From the NCBI GenBank assembly GCA_034509735.1, contig JACGWO010000003.1, positions 8,742,001 to 8,806,000 on the forward strand: a DNA stretch of 64,000 nt. Direction: 5' to 3'. Every line of letters starts with the position of its first letter. Within the stretch, counting starts at the first letter, position 1. The translations under genes were made by a program, and so were the position numbers. Shown here one piece after another: positions 13,191 through 26,400 of the stretch. The notes beneath the pieces are model-generated. The model had not been told where the DNA came from, made no database searches, and saw only the letters and a program-made list of their open reading frames with translations. The DNA comes from Sesamum alatum. Its lineage: Eukaryota > Streptophyta > Magnoliopsida > Lamiales > Pedaliaceae.

Positions 13191-14036
13191 TACCTGGGTT
13201 GGAGAGGAGTTGTGGGCACTCCCTCTTCCAATGCCCCTTCCCTTGGCAATGCATGCAGATATCATTTGCCTTGGATCGCTGAGAACCATGGGCCTTCCCT
13301 TTCCCTTTGCTCGGTCCAACCGGAGCGCGAGCAGGGGCCGCAACTGTCTTCCCTTTGCCCTTCTTCCTCTTCCAGCGTCCGGCCCTCTTGCCATTCGCCT
13401 TGGAGGTCGAAGCCTCTCCTATCAATACCGCCCGCGCCGACTTGTGGGTCATTGCCTCGTATTGGACCAGCATGTTGATCAACTCATGAATAGACTTCTC
13501 AAGTCCGTTCATGTTGTAGTTTACAACAAACGGGTCATAGGATGGAGGAAGCGACTGGAGGATCACGTCTATGTACGTGTCATTGTTAAGCCCAGCTTTA
13601 AGGTCCTCGAGTTTCTCCACTAGGGAGAGCATTTGACCCCATGACTTTGTACAAATGCTCCTTCAGCAAGCTTGGTGCCAAAGAATGCTTTTGTGGCAGC
13701 ATATCTAATATGCCTATTCGGAACCACATAAACCTCGTTAATGCAGAGCATTATGGCGGAGACGTTGTCCAGCCTCTCATACTGGTTCTGGATGTCGTTA
13801 GACATCGAAGCCAGTATGATACTGCGTACTTTTCGGTTGTCCTCATGCCATTTCTCGAACGTCAAACGTTCTTCAGGCGTGGACCCCTCCGGTAAGTCGC
13901 TCGATAGCGGCTCGTCCAAAACGTAGCCTTGGTTCTCGAAACCGAGGACAATCCTCAGGTTTCTCAGCCAGTCCGAGTAGTTCGTTCCGTTGAATTTGTT
14001 AGTCTCGAGAATCATGGTTAATGGGTTCTTAGACAT
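13160..14036 (-). pseudogene. E1 gag (UBN2-type) with frameshift
   Basis: Starts MSKNPLTMILETNKFNGTNY and follows the UBN2-type copia gag, which forms the particle that packages element RNA. A frameshift near 13,630 divides it into 14,036-13,620 and 13,632-13,159. A CCHC knuckle (CMHCQGKGHWKREC) follows a Lys-rich basic linker. Compared with E7, the text is clearly diverged (for example ALSSDLPEGST-type changes in the loop), marking E1 as a sister lineage. Confidence 0.85.
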
Positions 14037-15616
14037 ATATACATGAAAATGTAAAGCAGAAATTAGCAGATGATGGTAATATTATAGTTCAAGTTGAAGA
14101 CTTGGTCTTTTAGTCTTTAATCCTCCCACTATTTATACGAAAGTCCGCCACTCTCAAGCAGAGTTTCTGGAAACCATTTCCTAGTGGGCTTGGGATCCAC
14201 AAGCGTAATCTCCATGCCCCGCTTTTACGATTCACATGAAGAAGACCTCGTGGGAGATATCCAATATCATTCTCATCCAATGAGATTCCCAAGATATTTT
14301 GCCTCACCTATTCACATGATTTCGAGGACTCCAAGCGAACCATGTTACTCAGTGTTGGGCCCGACCCATCAACCAAATCATGCTCAAACTGTCGCCCCTC
14401 ACGACTCGTGAGACAGGGAGACAACGAGCGCAGTCTTTTTGTTCACAACAATGGTGTAGCTTTCTCCTAGTCCAAGTGTGCCACGACTCATGAGACGACA
14501 CTTGGGTAGTGGTAGCTTCCTCACCACATTGCTGTGGATGGAGGGCTCGGACAGATCAAAATACCATTTTGATCCAAGTCCGTTATGGGTTCAATATTTA
14601 ATTTGATCCAACCAAATGAGAGTTTGTGTGTGACCGAGACGTCATCACTTTATTGTGTTTTATCATGCATAAATATCCAATATTTAAAGCGATAAATAAA
14701 TACGCCGCATGCAGAAAACATAGCATACCCCTGTTAGGATGATCACAAGCCCAACCTATGCGACCCACTGAGCCCGCAGTGAGTCTATGGTCTGTCTAGG
14801 GTGGTCCTAAATTATTACAATAATAATATACCCATTGTCATTCCAATGGGCCTTGTAGTGCTTCTTGTTTCACGCCTTGATGCTTCTCCTTGGGGTCTCC
14901 GACTCCAAATGCTTGTTAAAAGTAAAACCTCACCAATCCTATCTACTCTCATTACAACTGAAAGTAATACATTGGTAATAATGAAAACAAGCCTTAACAT
15001 CATGAGGCTGAAAATACGGGAGATGATAGTCCCAAAAACAAGAGGCACGCAGGCCCCGCACAACAGAAAATAAATGATCATACATTCATCCATACATAAG
15101 GTCTAGGGCTCTTGTGATCATCCCATGTTGATTCCATCAACTCACATAACACAATTATTCCAAATAATCATGCATAGATAACCAATGGATATTCCAAATA
15201 CCCAAGTGATGTCCAACATCACAAAAGCATAAACATACAAATAATATGCAAAATTCAAATTTCAAATTTAATGGACATTTTTAAACAATGCATCCAATGC
15301 ATGTATTAACCCCAAATTAATTAAGCAAATTTAATCTAAGGAATAATCCAATTATTCCAAAATCAAATATACAAAATTAATATATTTTCAGAATATTGTG
15401 CAGAAAATACAGAAAATCAAATTTTCCAGAAAACGTCGAAAAACGGCCCAGACGTTGTGCCTGCCGGCCACCCGCACGCGCGCTCTGTGCCGCACGCTGG
15501 CCTCGGCCGGCAGCGGCCGGCTGCGCACAGCGCGCGCGTGCACCTGTGCGCAGCATCCGCGCGCATGGTGTGCGTGCCCGCGCACGCTGGCCGAAGCCCA
15601 GCGTGCGCAGGCGCCC
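14037..15616 (-). mobile_element. E1 leader with GC-rich block
   Basis: Non-coding leader between LTR and gag. From gag outwards it holds a TATA box (TATAAAT, minus, 14,137-14,131), nucleotide blocks shared with E8 (the AAGCCCACTAGGAAA and CGTAAAAGCGGGG regions), paired CACGAGTCGTG-like palindromes (about 14,400 and 14,490), a degenerate form of the conserved 9-bp hairpin (about 14,764-14,783), and a very GC-rich block (15,440-15,615). The primer binding site has been lost. Confidence 0.7.
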
Positions 15617-17553
15617 GATTCTCCAAAGGTGATCCACACCTCACCGGAAGAAATGCACGTTCTCCTTACTAGAAGAAAATGGGTTTATGAAGGAATCGGT
15701 TTAAGAGAAGAACACCATGGATTAGTGTACTCTTAAACCTACTTTGTTCTTCTTCTTGATTCAAAATCAAGTGAAGAACACAAGTAGAAATGGGAGGAGA
15801 AAACCGAGAGTTGAGAGAGAGGAGAGGAGATCCGATTTTTCTGTTCTTCTTTTTTCTAGAAAAAGATGAATAATGAATCAATTATGCTTGGTGTAGTACA
15901 TTCTAATATATATACATAATTAATGTGATTATTGGAATGTGTCTAGGTTTATCCAAGGATGTCTAGATTCATTCCAATCAATCACCATCAATTCTTCAAT
16001 CAAGCCTACCAAAATTTATGGTATGATCAAATCATACCAAAAGGGAAGAGCTTGATTGGAGTTGATTTGTCTCTTTCCAAAAGAGATAAATCAACATACC
16101 ACCTAGCATGAAACATGGCTGATTTTTCTTCCTCGAAGGGAGCATCTCGGCCATGTTTAATTAAGGGAAGAAGTCCAACTTCTTCCTATTCCAAAATAGG
16201 AATTATTTCTCCTATCGGGTAAAATTTAACGGACCGGGTTTTATCGTAATTCAATTACGACGAATCCAACACTAAATCCAATTTAATGTCCATTTAAATT
16301 ATGCCCGTTGATCTTTTAATCCAATTAAAAGATCCAACGTCTCAACGTCTCAACTTTCCATATTTAATCGAAAATCCAATTTACCGATTAAACGAAGGCC
16401 CGATACAATATCGGCCCGTCCATCCAATGGACTTTCCCTTAAGTAATCCAATTACTTATTTATCCTTCGAGATCGACTCCAAGTCGATCTTTCAACCTCC
16501 TCGGTGATTTGTGTGTGACCCTTTAGGTTCACCCTCAGCTAGACTTGGGCCCGTGTCCCATAAAGGCCCGTTACCATGGGTGGCCGTCTAGCAACGGTCC
16601 ATGGCACTAGAGACTAGGTGAATTGGCGTGAACATTTAGGCGCCGATTCCGTACAGGTACGATCCTTCCGTCTACTGTCTCCCGGCCTTAGTCTAGGGTA
16701 TGGAATTGGGCGTCGGTTCCCATCCTTGACTAGGCATCTATGCTTAATACTCGAGACAACGTATGCTTCATTGCGTCGACACAGGAAACCATTCTCTGTT
16801 CGACCAACCACTGTGGCCACAACTTCAAACAGCATGAACGTGTCTCCAAGTGCATAGGAGATACCTCTGTCACATACTGACAGGGGACGGATCCTCTTCT
16901 TGGAATCCACCGTCCTCGCTACACATTCTGACTGCACTAGACAAGGCTTATGATGATCATCTTACAGAATGATCACTTCTCGCCAGATCCAAGATACAGC
17001 CGTCCTGTGCACGTGACTGCCATGATCCCTCAAGTTTGAGGATTACTCCTATACTATCAGAACCGGGGAAAACCATTCATACCGACCAAGCCTCCAAGGC
17101 TTCCATATGATGATCTCCGCGAGTCAGTCCAGTCGGCTCGACCCCAGTCGACCAACCCATCAAGATCGTGTAGGCGTCCCACGCTTGTCGCCGATGAAAC
17201 ACGACACTCATCCAATGAACACAACTCCTGACGCAATTCTCAATAGGACTCTCGATGCCCTGTCTTGAGGTCCTCGACTTAGAACGTTTCAGACCCAACT
17301 CTTAATCAGTTGGTTTGATGACAACATCCAATGCGTGGCCCAACTGCACGAGTTGTTATCCATGGTCTGTGGGCTTTGTTGTGATATAAGTTAAACACTG
17401 TTTTAACAAATGTGAAATGAGCGCAACAAAGTAAGCACCAGAAGTTACGAATACTCATTTTATTCATCACATAATAATATTACATTTACATCAAGTTGTA
17501 TAATAGGCTACAAATCGCCAAACCTATTGGCTTTCTGGTCACCTATTCTAACA
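15617..17553 (-). repeat. E1 LTR, type B, missing its 3' part
   Basis: On the minus strand it begins TGTTAGAATAGGTGACC at 17,553 and is collinear with the solo LTR at 31,276-33,501 as far as the GATTCTCC motif, where it breaks into the GC-rich leader. The missing part corresponds to about 33,207-33,501 of the solo LTR. It marks the type B lineage. Confidence 0.85.
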
Positions 17554-18990
17554 TGAATTCCATGTTGAATCACACGGCTCCAAGCCATTGGTTCGATCCA
17601 ATGTCCAACATTGCTTCTCCTAGTGTCTTTTGGATTATAATCTAATTGACTGGACTGACCCAGAAACGTGTACCTCTCAAGTATCTAGGATATTCTGGTC
17701 GTCTTTAGGATGACTGGAAGACGACCAGAATATAGTCAGTGAGCAAACTTGATTTCAAATGATATTTGCAATATCATACGGAGGTGTTGCTCTACTTGAT
17801 TCCTCAAGGAGCTACTCCTCGTAGTGGTTATCCTCTGAAATCTAATTTTCCTTAGGACAACACATGAACCTTTGCAAACCTAGTTTGCCTCCCACTAGTC
17901 CCTTGACATATGCAAGAGCATCTCACATACTCAAGTAATTTGTAGGATACAAGCTTGCCATGCTATATCCAATACGGCGTCTGGGTCACAATCTTTAAAA
18001 AGTGCCATATTTTACAACTTGCCTACTGTCTTAAAAACACGCCCAGATGGGCCAAGGTAGTTAAGTGAAAACACCGACCGAACCATGTCCAACAAGGTTC
18101 AATTCCTCCTTTATCAAAGACGCCCTTCATTGTGGCTCTTCAGGAAGAATTCCACTGAGTGAGAATTCCATTCTCATTTAGATACATCAAGAACTCCCAC
18201 TAAATACACACCACTCGATTTAATCAACGGTTAATTTTGCAACCAGTTTGGTTTCCACTTCAAATCTAATTCCCTGAGCCTTCTAAAGGCCTTTAGACTT
18301 GTGAACCCTCTTCTTGTCTTGTGTATTCAGTGACCCATAAATGTCTGACTAGATCCAACCCAGCAGACCACTAGCAAGTATACTTTGTCCTACAAAGAGC
18401 TTCTTGGCTATCTTCCTGCTCAGGAAGGACTTGCAAGCTAGCAGCCTCAAATTGTCTATTTCTAGACTCCTTGAATCTACTAACCTCCTTATCCTATCTA
18501 GAGGAATGTGACCTAGCTTTGTATGCCAAATCTGTGAGTTTATCTTGATTATCCATTTTATCATTTGTTTTGAGCATTTATAATCTAATTATGGGATAGT
18601 ATTGAAACAATTATGCAAACAACCTAACAGACAAGAATATCCATTCATTGTCAAATAAAAGAAACTTTCATTGATCAAAAACATGTAATCCTAATTGTCC
18701 AACAATAGAAAAACATAATTTGACCATGCTAGGTTACATAATTGTGACCTATCAACTCTATCCTAAAATGATCAATGGGCTAAGCCTAATTGGTCCTATA
18801 GATTCTATAGCAATAGCCCAACCATTGCCTAACTTTAGAACTATCTCTATCTTAGCCTTCTACTCCTTACCATTTCCTGCAAACCATTTGCAGATATGAG
18901 CTCGACAGCTGGTATCCAATACCCAAGAAGTAGAATAGTAATCATGTTAAAGCTCAAATCAAAATATACTTGGTTGAAGAGGAGTTTAGG
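17554..18990 (-). pseudogene. E2 pol remnant (pre-integrase and integrase)
   Basis: A recognisable piece at 18,564-18,349 (WHTKLGH, then LFVGQSILASGLL) is the HHCC region of integrase, with the Cys pair eroded (ACKSFL). Further pieces down to 17,560 match the integrase C-terminus and the SDIDSGKWLEAM region only in broken frames. The protease is not readable. Confidence 0.7.
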
Positions 18991-19821
18991 TCACTCCCTC
19001 TTCCAATGCCCCTTTTCATAGCAATATATGCAAACATCTTTTACAATCGTTGACTGCCGAACCACCTTCCTCTTTCCTTTACCCATGCCCAGCAGGGCAA
19101 CAGGAGCGCTCTGAGTGCTTGCAGTAGCTGATTCTGTCTTCGCCTTCTTCCTCCTCCAGTGTCCGGCCCCTTTGCCTTTCGCTTTTGAGGTCAAAGCCTC
19201 CCCCACCAATACCGTCGGTACAGACTTTTCAATCGTTGCCTCGTATCGGACCAACATGTTTATCAACTCATGAAGGACTTTTTCAAGCCCATTCATGTTA
19301 TAGTAAATGATAAACGAGTCACAGGAGGGAGGAAGAGACTGAAGGATCACATTGATGTATGTCTCTTTTTCTAAGATCAGCTCGAGGTCTTTGACCTTCT
19401 CCATTAGGGATAGCATCATCACTCCATGCTGGTGTACAGACAATCCTTCTGTCATCTTAGCTCCAAAAAATGCCTTCGTCGCAACATATCTAATATGCCG
19501 GTTCGGTACCGCATAAACGTCTTTCATGTGGAGCATTACCGAGCTGACATCATCCAGCCGATCATACTGTTTCTGGATCTCATTAGTCATGGATGCCAGT
19601 ATGATGCTGAGGACCTTGCGGTTATCCTCTTGCCAGTCATTGAACGTTAAACGCTCTTCTGACGAGGACCCCTCCGGCAAGACCCGAGGAAGAGGCTTAT
19701 CCAGAACGTAAGCCTGGTCTTCGAAATTAAGGACAATCCCCAGATTTCACAGCCGGTCATTATAGTTTGTTCCGTCAAATTTGTTAGTCTCAAGAATTAC
19801 AACGAGTGGATTCTTAGACAT
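18991..19821 (-). pseudogene. E2 gag
   Basis: ATG at 19,821 opens the MSKNP-type gag. Most of it is open from 19,680 (MPEGSSSEERLTFNDW) to 18,991. The basic linker is present. The zinc knuckle reads CIYCYEKGHWKRE and then hits a stop exactly where the fourth zinc ligand (Cys) should be. Small differences near 19,690-19,800 break the N-terminal frame. Confidence 0.8.
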
Positions 19822-21724
19822 CTACGTTCAAAATGTAAAGCAGAAGTTTAGTAGATTATTATAATATTGAATTCAAAGTTAAGACTTGGTTTTTAGTCAT
19901 TAACCCCTCCCACTATTTATTCAAAAAGCCCACCACTCTCAAGTGGGGTTTTCAGGAAACCATTTCCTAGTGGGCTTGGAGTCCACAAACACAATTCTCC
20001 ATGTCCCGCTTTTACGATTCACACGCAAAAATAATTTGTGGGAGGTAACATATACCATTCTCATCCAATGAGATCCCCAAGATATTTTGCCTCGCCTCTT
20101 CACATAATCCCAAGGACTCCAAGTGAATCATGTTATTCAGCGTTAGGCCCGACCCATCAACGAAATGAATATCTCAACTATCGCCCCCCACGCTTCGTGA
20201 GATAGGGAAATAGGAGTATATTCCATTCATTCACAACAATAGCGCAACTTTCTTCCATTCCAAACGTGCCACAACTCGTGAGACCACGAATGGGTGAAAG
20301 TAGCTTCCTCACTACATTGCTATGGATGGAAGGCTTGGAATAATCAAACCATTTGATCTTAATTTAGTTTTGGGCCTAATATTTACTTGGACCATCCAAG
20401 TGAGAGTTAATAATATATAAGACCGGGACCTCATCATTATTAGTATTTTGCATTCTCAAGTTGTAAACAATCAATGTAAATAGATGCATTCCAAACACAT
20501 CATACATCAAAGCATTAAAACATTAAACACATGCAAAAGAAGCCTAGCACGCCCCTGTAGGATGATCACAAGCCCGTTCCTAAGTGATCCACTGAGCCCG
20601 CAGTGGATCTATAGTCAATCTAGGGTAAGCCTACACTATTACAATTTTTACATCTCATTATCGTTCTAATTGGTCCTTGTAAATCCTTCTTTATTCTTCT
20701 TGGGCCTTCCATCATGGGCTTCGTCCAACGGACCTCTTTTTGGCCTTCATCTCCATGGAAGCTTACATTAATTAAAATAAAGTTTCACAACCTAATCTAC
20801 TATCATTACAACTTAAAAGAAACCCCAATTATAAGTTGGGGGGAGTACATTAAGAGAGGAAGAAAGCCTTTTTATTTCAAGGCTAAAAACGATAGAGAAG
20901 GAATAAAAAACAAAGAGGCACGCAGGCCTCACCCAATAATGAATAAACTATACATAGGCCAAAAAAGACTAGTGATCATCCTTATTGTTTATCAAATAAA
21001 CAAGAACAAACCACATTTATATCAAATATAAACATGCCAACAAATAAATACATCCCATGTATATATTCATAGATATCCAATATCTAAAACCATAAACATA
21101 ATAAAAATGCAGAAAATACCATATTAATAATACAGTAAAAATATGGATATCAACTATACATCCAATGTACATACCATTTTTTGTTTGGAAACCATTTCTA
21201 AAATAATCCAAGGCATAAAATAATTTTAGAGAAATCCAATTTAACTAAAAACTAAAATATGCCAAAATTAATAATTTCAGAAAACTAGCAGAAATTCAAA
21301 AAAATCCAATTTTTTGGAAAAACGACAAAAACGGCACAAAACAGCGCTGCCGGCTGAGACGGCCACGCGCGAGGGCACCCCTGCCTGCGCGTGCTCAGCA
21401 GCAGGTGTACGCGCGCACGCCCAGCAGCGCGCACGGGAGGACGCCCCCGTGTGCCCCTGCCTGCGCGTGCGGGCGCGCGCCTGCTGCCCCTGCCGGGCGG
21501 CCGACACCGTTTCTCACAATTTTTTAAAAAAATTTTTGCTATAAAAAACTAAAATATAAGTATGCATTTACAGAAAATCTAATTCTAAAAAATGCATGGA
21601 TATCCATAATTTCGAAAGAAAAATTAACACATATTTTCTACACATATTATCATGCTTTAAAGCCATAAATCATGCTTGCCAAAAGCAATTTTTCCATGGA
21701 CTAGGACTACTAGTCTTGGACTTT
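19822..21724 (-). mobile_element. E2 leader with GC-rich block
   Basis: Shares order and blocks with the other leaders: a degenerate TATA (near 19,913), paired CACGA-type palindromes (about 20,190 and 20,275), and a perfect copy of the 9-bp hairpin (arms 20,586-20,594 and 20,601-20,609). The poly-pyrimidine region is near 20,830 and the GC-rich block is at 21,340-21,510. The outer boundary with the LTR is approximate. Confidence 0.65.
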
Positions 21725-22608
21725 TATTCAATCTAATTAAATTAAGTCCAAACAAAGTCCATTGGGCATTAATTAATCAAATTAATCTCAATCCAATTGA
21801 ATCCCATAAGTTTATTTAATCTAATTAAATAAACATAAGTTCAAACTCTAATTAATTGATCCAATCAATTAATTAATCCAAACCTGATAAATTAATTCAA
21901 TTAATTTAAAGGTTCTAAGTCCAAAAATTAACTAATCCAATTAATTAATTCTTGGACCCACCCATCCAATGGATTTCCCAATAAATGATCCAATCATTTA
22001 TTTTTCTCCTTAAATTAATTTAATTCAATTAAATTAATTTGTTTCTTCTAGAATTAATTCCAAAATAAATCTACCAATTCCATAGTGATTTGTGTGTGAC
22101 TCTTTAGGTTCACCCTCAGCTAGACTTGGGCTTGTGTCCAACACAATTGGTCAATTAAATCCAATTTAACTAACCATTTTCCATTTAACCATTAATCAAA
22201 AAACGGCCGTCACCATGGGTGGCAGCCTCGCAACGTGGCACTAGAGACTAGGTGAATTTTGGCGTGAATATTTAGGCTCCCGATTACCATACTAGTACAG
22301 TCCTTCCATCTTCCATCTCCTGATCTAAGTCTAGGGCATGGAATTGGGCGTCGGTTCCCATCTTGGACTAGACAACGATGCTCAATAACTCGATACACAT
22401 TTGCTGTATTGATCGATGTAGGAAACCATTCCATACTCGATCAATCGTTGTGGCCACAGACTTAAAGAGCTTAAACCATCTCAGAGCGCATAGGAGACTA
22501 GACTGTTATATACTGACAGGTGACAGATTCTAACTTGGAATCCACTATCCTTAATACATATTCCGACTGCACTGGATAAGGCTTTATAATGAACGTATCC
22601 TAGATACA
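21725..22608 (-). repeat. E2 LTR fragment
   Basis: AT-rich sequence joined to a block (22,085-22,600) that matches the LTR segments of E1 and the solo LTR in the minus sense: the GGGTCACACACAAATCAC-like region, the CCATGGGTGGC region, and the AATTGGGCGTCGGTTCCCAT region. It ends at 22,608, where the E3 LTR begins, so its own TGTTAG start is displaced. Confidence 0.7.
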
Positions 22609-23479
22609 TGTTAGAATAGGTGACCAAAAAGTCAATGGTATTGGCTGTTTTGAGAACCATTCGTCAATCTGTGAACAAGTAATATTATGTTAATGAATGT
22701 AGTAAGAATTCATAGGCATGAGTTTGTTGTACTTACTGCTTGTCACAACAAACGCCCAAAGACTGGAATCACATTTCGGGGACTGGGACTATGCTTGGAG
22801 GTAGGTCCATGAAATCAGTTCCGCCGAATCAGTCTAAAAATCTCCAAGTCAAGGAATCTCAAAAATGGGTACCGAGATTCCACTTGAGACTTGGTCGGTA
22901 TGACTCGTATTCCCGGTTTCGATAGTACGGGATTAGTCCTCGGACTTGAGGATCACGGCAGTCCCCTACATACTAAGGTTGTATCTTGGATCTGGTGAAA
23001 TTTGACCGGTTATATTACATGGTCATCATAAGCCTCGTCCAGTGTAGTCGGAGTATGTAAGAACGGTGTATTCCAAAGGTAGGATCTGTCCCCTGTCAAA
23101 GGATATGACAGCAAGATCTCCTATGCGCTCGGAGATGGTTTAGACTCACATAGTCTATGGTCGTAGCACTTGATGTAGTGGGAAAGGATTTCCTACGTCG
23201 AGTTAAACTTATCTCGAGCATTATGCATAGTTGCCTAGTCAAGGATGGGAACCGACGCCCAATTCCATGCCCTAGACTAAAGGCCGGGAGACAGGCGACA
23301 GTAGAACCGTACCCGTACGTATCGAGCGTCGGTAGGATCAAGGGCACACCCCTTGATACGGTTATGTATGTTATGCATGATTTAAATTCCGTTTAATTAT
23401 GCTTTGCAATTTTATTATGCAATTTTTCACGCTTCCGCTATTTGCGTTCATCTCCCGGGACGATGCACATAACATGTCA
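22609..23479 (+). repeat. E3 5' LTR, internally deleted (871 bp)
   Basis: Starts TGTTAGAATAGGTGACC and ends CA before GTGGTATCAG. It has the head (GGGACTGGGACTATGCTTGG region) and tail (GGCACACCCCTTGA ... CGCTTCCGC) of the larger LTRs, but lacks the roughly 1.1 kb between them, including any TATA box. The break is near 23,340. Confidence 0.85.
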
Positions 23480-26400
23480 GTGGTATCAGCGCCCAATTCG
23501 ATGTATAGGCCTAGAATTCTATGTGCTATGTGCGTTTAAGCATGATAAACGTGTTTTAACTTACGTTTATAGCATGTTTAGCGTAGATCTTGATTGGCGT
23601 TTAATTTTCCATGGGATTTTAGATCTTGGTTTTCTTGAATATGTATTTACATGTTCTTGGGTTGAATTTATCTTGTGGTTCAGAAAAATAGCATGAAAAG
23701 TCGAAAAAAGAGTGAAAAACGGCGAACTGGCAGCAGCAGCACGCTGGCCGCGCGCACAGGGGTGCGGCCGGGCGCGCGCTGGGTGCACGCATGGCATGCG
23801 CGGCCGTCTGCGCTGGACGCACGCGCTGTGCGCGCAGGCAGAGGAGCCTGCGCGCGCGCGCGCGCCTGGTCAGTCGGCTGTGCCGTTTTCCGTCTCTCTC
23901 TCTCTCGTTTTTGGCTCATTTTTCAAAACTGTTTTTACTGAATTATTTTTTATGATATTTTCTGCATTATTCTGAACCTGTTGACTTAGAATATTTCTTT
24001 TTTGAGATTTGGAATTTCTTAAAATAAATGTTGCTTTGTTGATGAGGAATAGGTTTCCAAACAAGATTTAATCCTTGCAATTGTTGCACCAATGATCAAG
24101 ATTTAAATGTAAAATTTCACTATAATTTCTGCATTTTGTGATGTTGGACATCATGGTTATTTTATGGCATGAGCATGAGTAGATCTTGACATGTATTAAT
24201 ATTGCACAAATGTTGGATTTTGGAATTCTTTAATATATGGGCATATTCTTGAATTGTTGGTTTTTGTGTTTCAGAAATTTAATTGCAAGAAAATATTTAA
24301 ACATGAAAAATGGTGGTGGTCGGCAGGGAGGCCGCACGGCAAACAGCAGGCGTGCGCCTGCGCGCACGCGGGCGAGGGCCCGTGCGCATTGCACTATGTG
24401 CGCGCGGGTGAGGGCCCGTGCGTGCGCAGGCGCGTGTCCTGTACAGGCTGCGCGCCTGGCCGGTGGTTGTGGATCGTTTTTCGGTTTTTCGTTGTTTTCC
24501 TGCGTTTTCAGAAAATCTGATTTTTCTGTATAATTTTGGGAATTTTTCTGAACTAATTAACTTGGGGCATTTTAATTTGGTTGAAATTGGTTATTTCATA
24601 GAATTAATATTGCCTTGTTAATTATGGAAAAAGATTTTCCAACAAAAATCGTTGTGCATAGGTTGTACCATTATCCAATATTTGGTGTGAATATTTTGTA
24701 TGTAATTTCTACATTTATTTTATGGTATGGGATATCATGGATATTTGAATAGCATGTTTTACGGGGGATATGTCTTTATGCTATTTGTGTTAATTGGATT
24801 GACGAAGGATGATCACAAAGCCCCTAGACCGCATGTATGGTTTATTTATATTTATTTGTTAGGTTGTGGCCTGTGTGCCTCTTTATTTTCCTCTCTCTCT
24901 CTCTAGTTACCTTGGAATAATAAGGCTTGCTCTCTCCCTCCTAATGTACTCCCCCCAAATGTTTAATTGGGGTTTCTTATTTTATGATGTAATGAGAGTA
25001 GAATTAGTGGTGAGGTTTTATTTTTGTAAATAAAAGCTGCAAGAGAAGACAAGCCCAAGGTGTTGGAGGCCTAGTGCGCGTGCTGGCAGACGCACGATTG
25101 GCGGCCGGCAGGCTAGCGCGCGCGGGCAAGGCAGCCTGCCGGCGCGCGCGGCCGTGCAGCCTGCTGCCGACCAGGCACGCGCGCAAGCAGGCAGGGGCCT
25201 GCGCGCACGCGCCCGGCCAGGCAGCGCCTGCGCGTGCGCAGGGAAGCAGGCCCTGGCTGGCGGCTGCTGGTGGCGGCGGCCGGCTGCGGTATTAGGGTTT
25301 CTCTTTATTTTTTTTCAGTTTTAATTTTTTAATTAATTCTGAAAATTCATTTTTGTTTAATTTTTGCCTATTTTTTAAGATATTATTTTGGGAGGTTAAA
25401 TTATGTTGGATTTGGAATCCCGGGGATAATTTACCTAGAAATAATGAGGAAGGGTCATCCTAAAACGGGAAAAATATTATTGCCAACGGTTATACCATAT
25501 TTTTCATACGTTACGCATTTATTTTATCTTGGATAATTATGATTGGTAATCATATGATATTGCCATGTATTTTATATGATTGGATCATGTGTCTATGTGC
25601 GTTGGATGGAAATGGATGGTCACGAGCCCTAGACCGAATGTATGGTTTAATTTTATGTTGGGCCTGTGTGCCTCTTTTTCTGCTTTCTCCTTCTCCCTTT
25701 CTAGGTTCCTTGGAATAATAAGGCATTCTTCCTCCCTCCTTATGTACTCCTCCCGGGTTTTCACTGGGGTTTCTATTTTACATATGTAATGAGAGTAGAA
25801 TAGGAGTGAGGTTTTAATTTTATGTAATTGGTGGAGAAGAAGGAAGGTCCACATGGAGAGCCTAGATTGGAGGTTCCAAGGAGTTTCCATGAAGAGAAGA
25901 TAGAGAAAAGAGACCAAGGTCCATCAGAATGATGATTGGGTTACTATTAATGTAATAGTGTAGGACCAACCCTAGATTGACCATAGATCCACTGCGGGCT
26001 CAGTGGATCGCATAGGATTCGGGCTCGTGATCATCCAACAGGGGCGTGCTAGGCTTTAATTTTGCATGTGGTTATCATGATGGATGAATGGTATTTTGTT
26101 TATCATATAACTGCTATGGATGCAATTTACTTACGCATTATGGATGAATGTGTTGATATATTTATTTATGAGATCTCGGTCATTTATTACTCTCACATTG
26201 GTTGGACCAATGTTCAAATATTAGACCCTAGATAAAATGGACATGGACTCTAGGAGTATGTCCATACCTTCCAATCCATGGCATAGTGAGGAAGCTGATT
26301 TAGGTCGATAGCGTGGTCTCACGAGTCGTGGCACATCTATCGTACTTAAAAGAAGCTGCACTGTATCATGAACGAAAAATAGACTACCGTTACCTATCTC

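Larger units (their letters stand above)
11960..17553 (-). mobile_element. Copia element E1, minus strand, truncated at both inner LTR end and 3' side
   Basis: Order on the minus strand: LTR (17,553-15,617), leader (15,616-14,037), gag (14,036-13,160), integrase (about 13,190-11,962), then an abrupt end inside pol after the VDPP motif. Reverse transcriptase, RNase H and the 3' LTR are missing. The LTR lacks its last 300 bp or so, and the primer binding site is gone, because LTR sequence is fused directly to the GC-rich leader. Its LTR interrupts pol of E2, so E1 inserted into E2. The E1 protein text is a diverged relative of E3-E8. Confidence 0.85.
17554..22608 (-). mobile_element. Copia element E2, minus strand, old and interrupted at both ends
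   Basis: Order on the minus strand: LTR piece (22,608 to about 21,725), leader (to 19,822), gag (19,821-18,991), decayed protease/integrase (18,990-17,554). At 17,554 pol is cut by the LTR of E1, and at 22,608 the LTR is cut by the plus-strand LTR of E3. It is the most degraded copy and the outermost shell of the nest. Confidence 0.8.

Noticed and set aside
13150..13200. GT...AG boundaries at the gag-integrase fusion of E1 as a possible intron or spliced retrocopy
   Set aside because: The GT remains in the sequence and the joined parts are in different frames; a simple deletion explains it better.
15377..15736. Overlapping ORFs of 75-112 codons on both strands in the GC-rich block
   Set aside because: All frames are open because GC-rich DNA has few stops; products are low-complexity Arg/Ala/Pro/Cys text. 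The same effect is seen at 38,830-39,360, 40,674-41,153 and 51,093-51,848, in leaders of unrelated frame.
23481..23492. Primer binding sites as tRNA gene fragments
   Set aside because: Only the 12-base complement to the tRNA 3' end is present; no cloverleaf or internal promoter boxes surround any of them.
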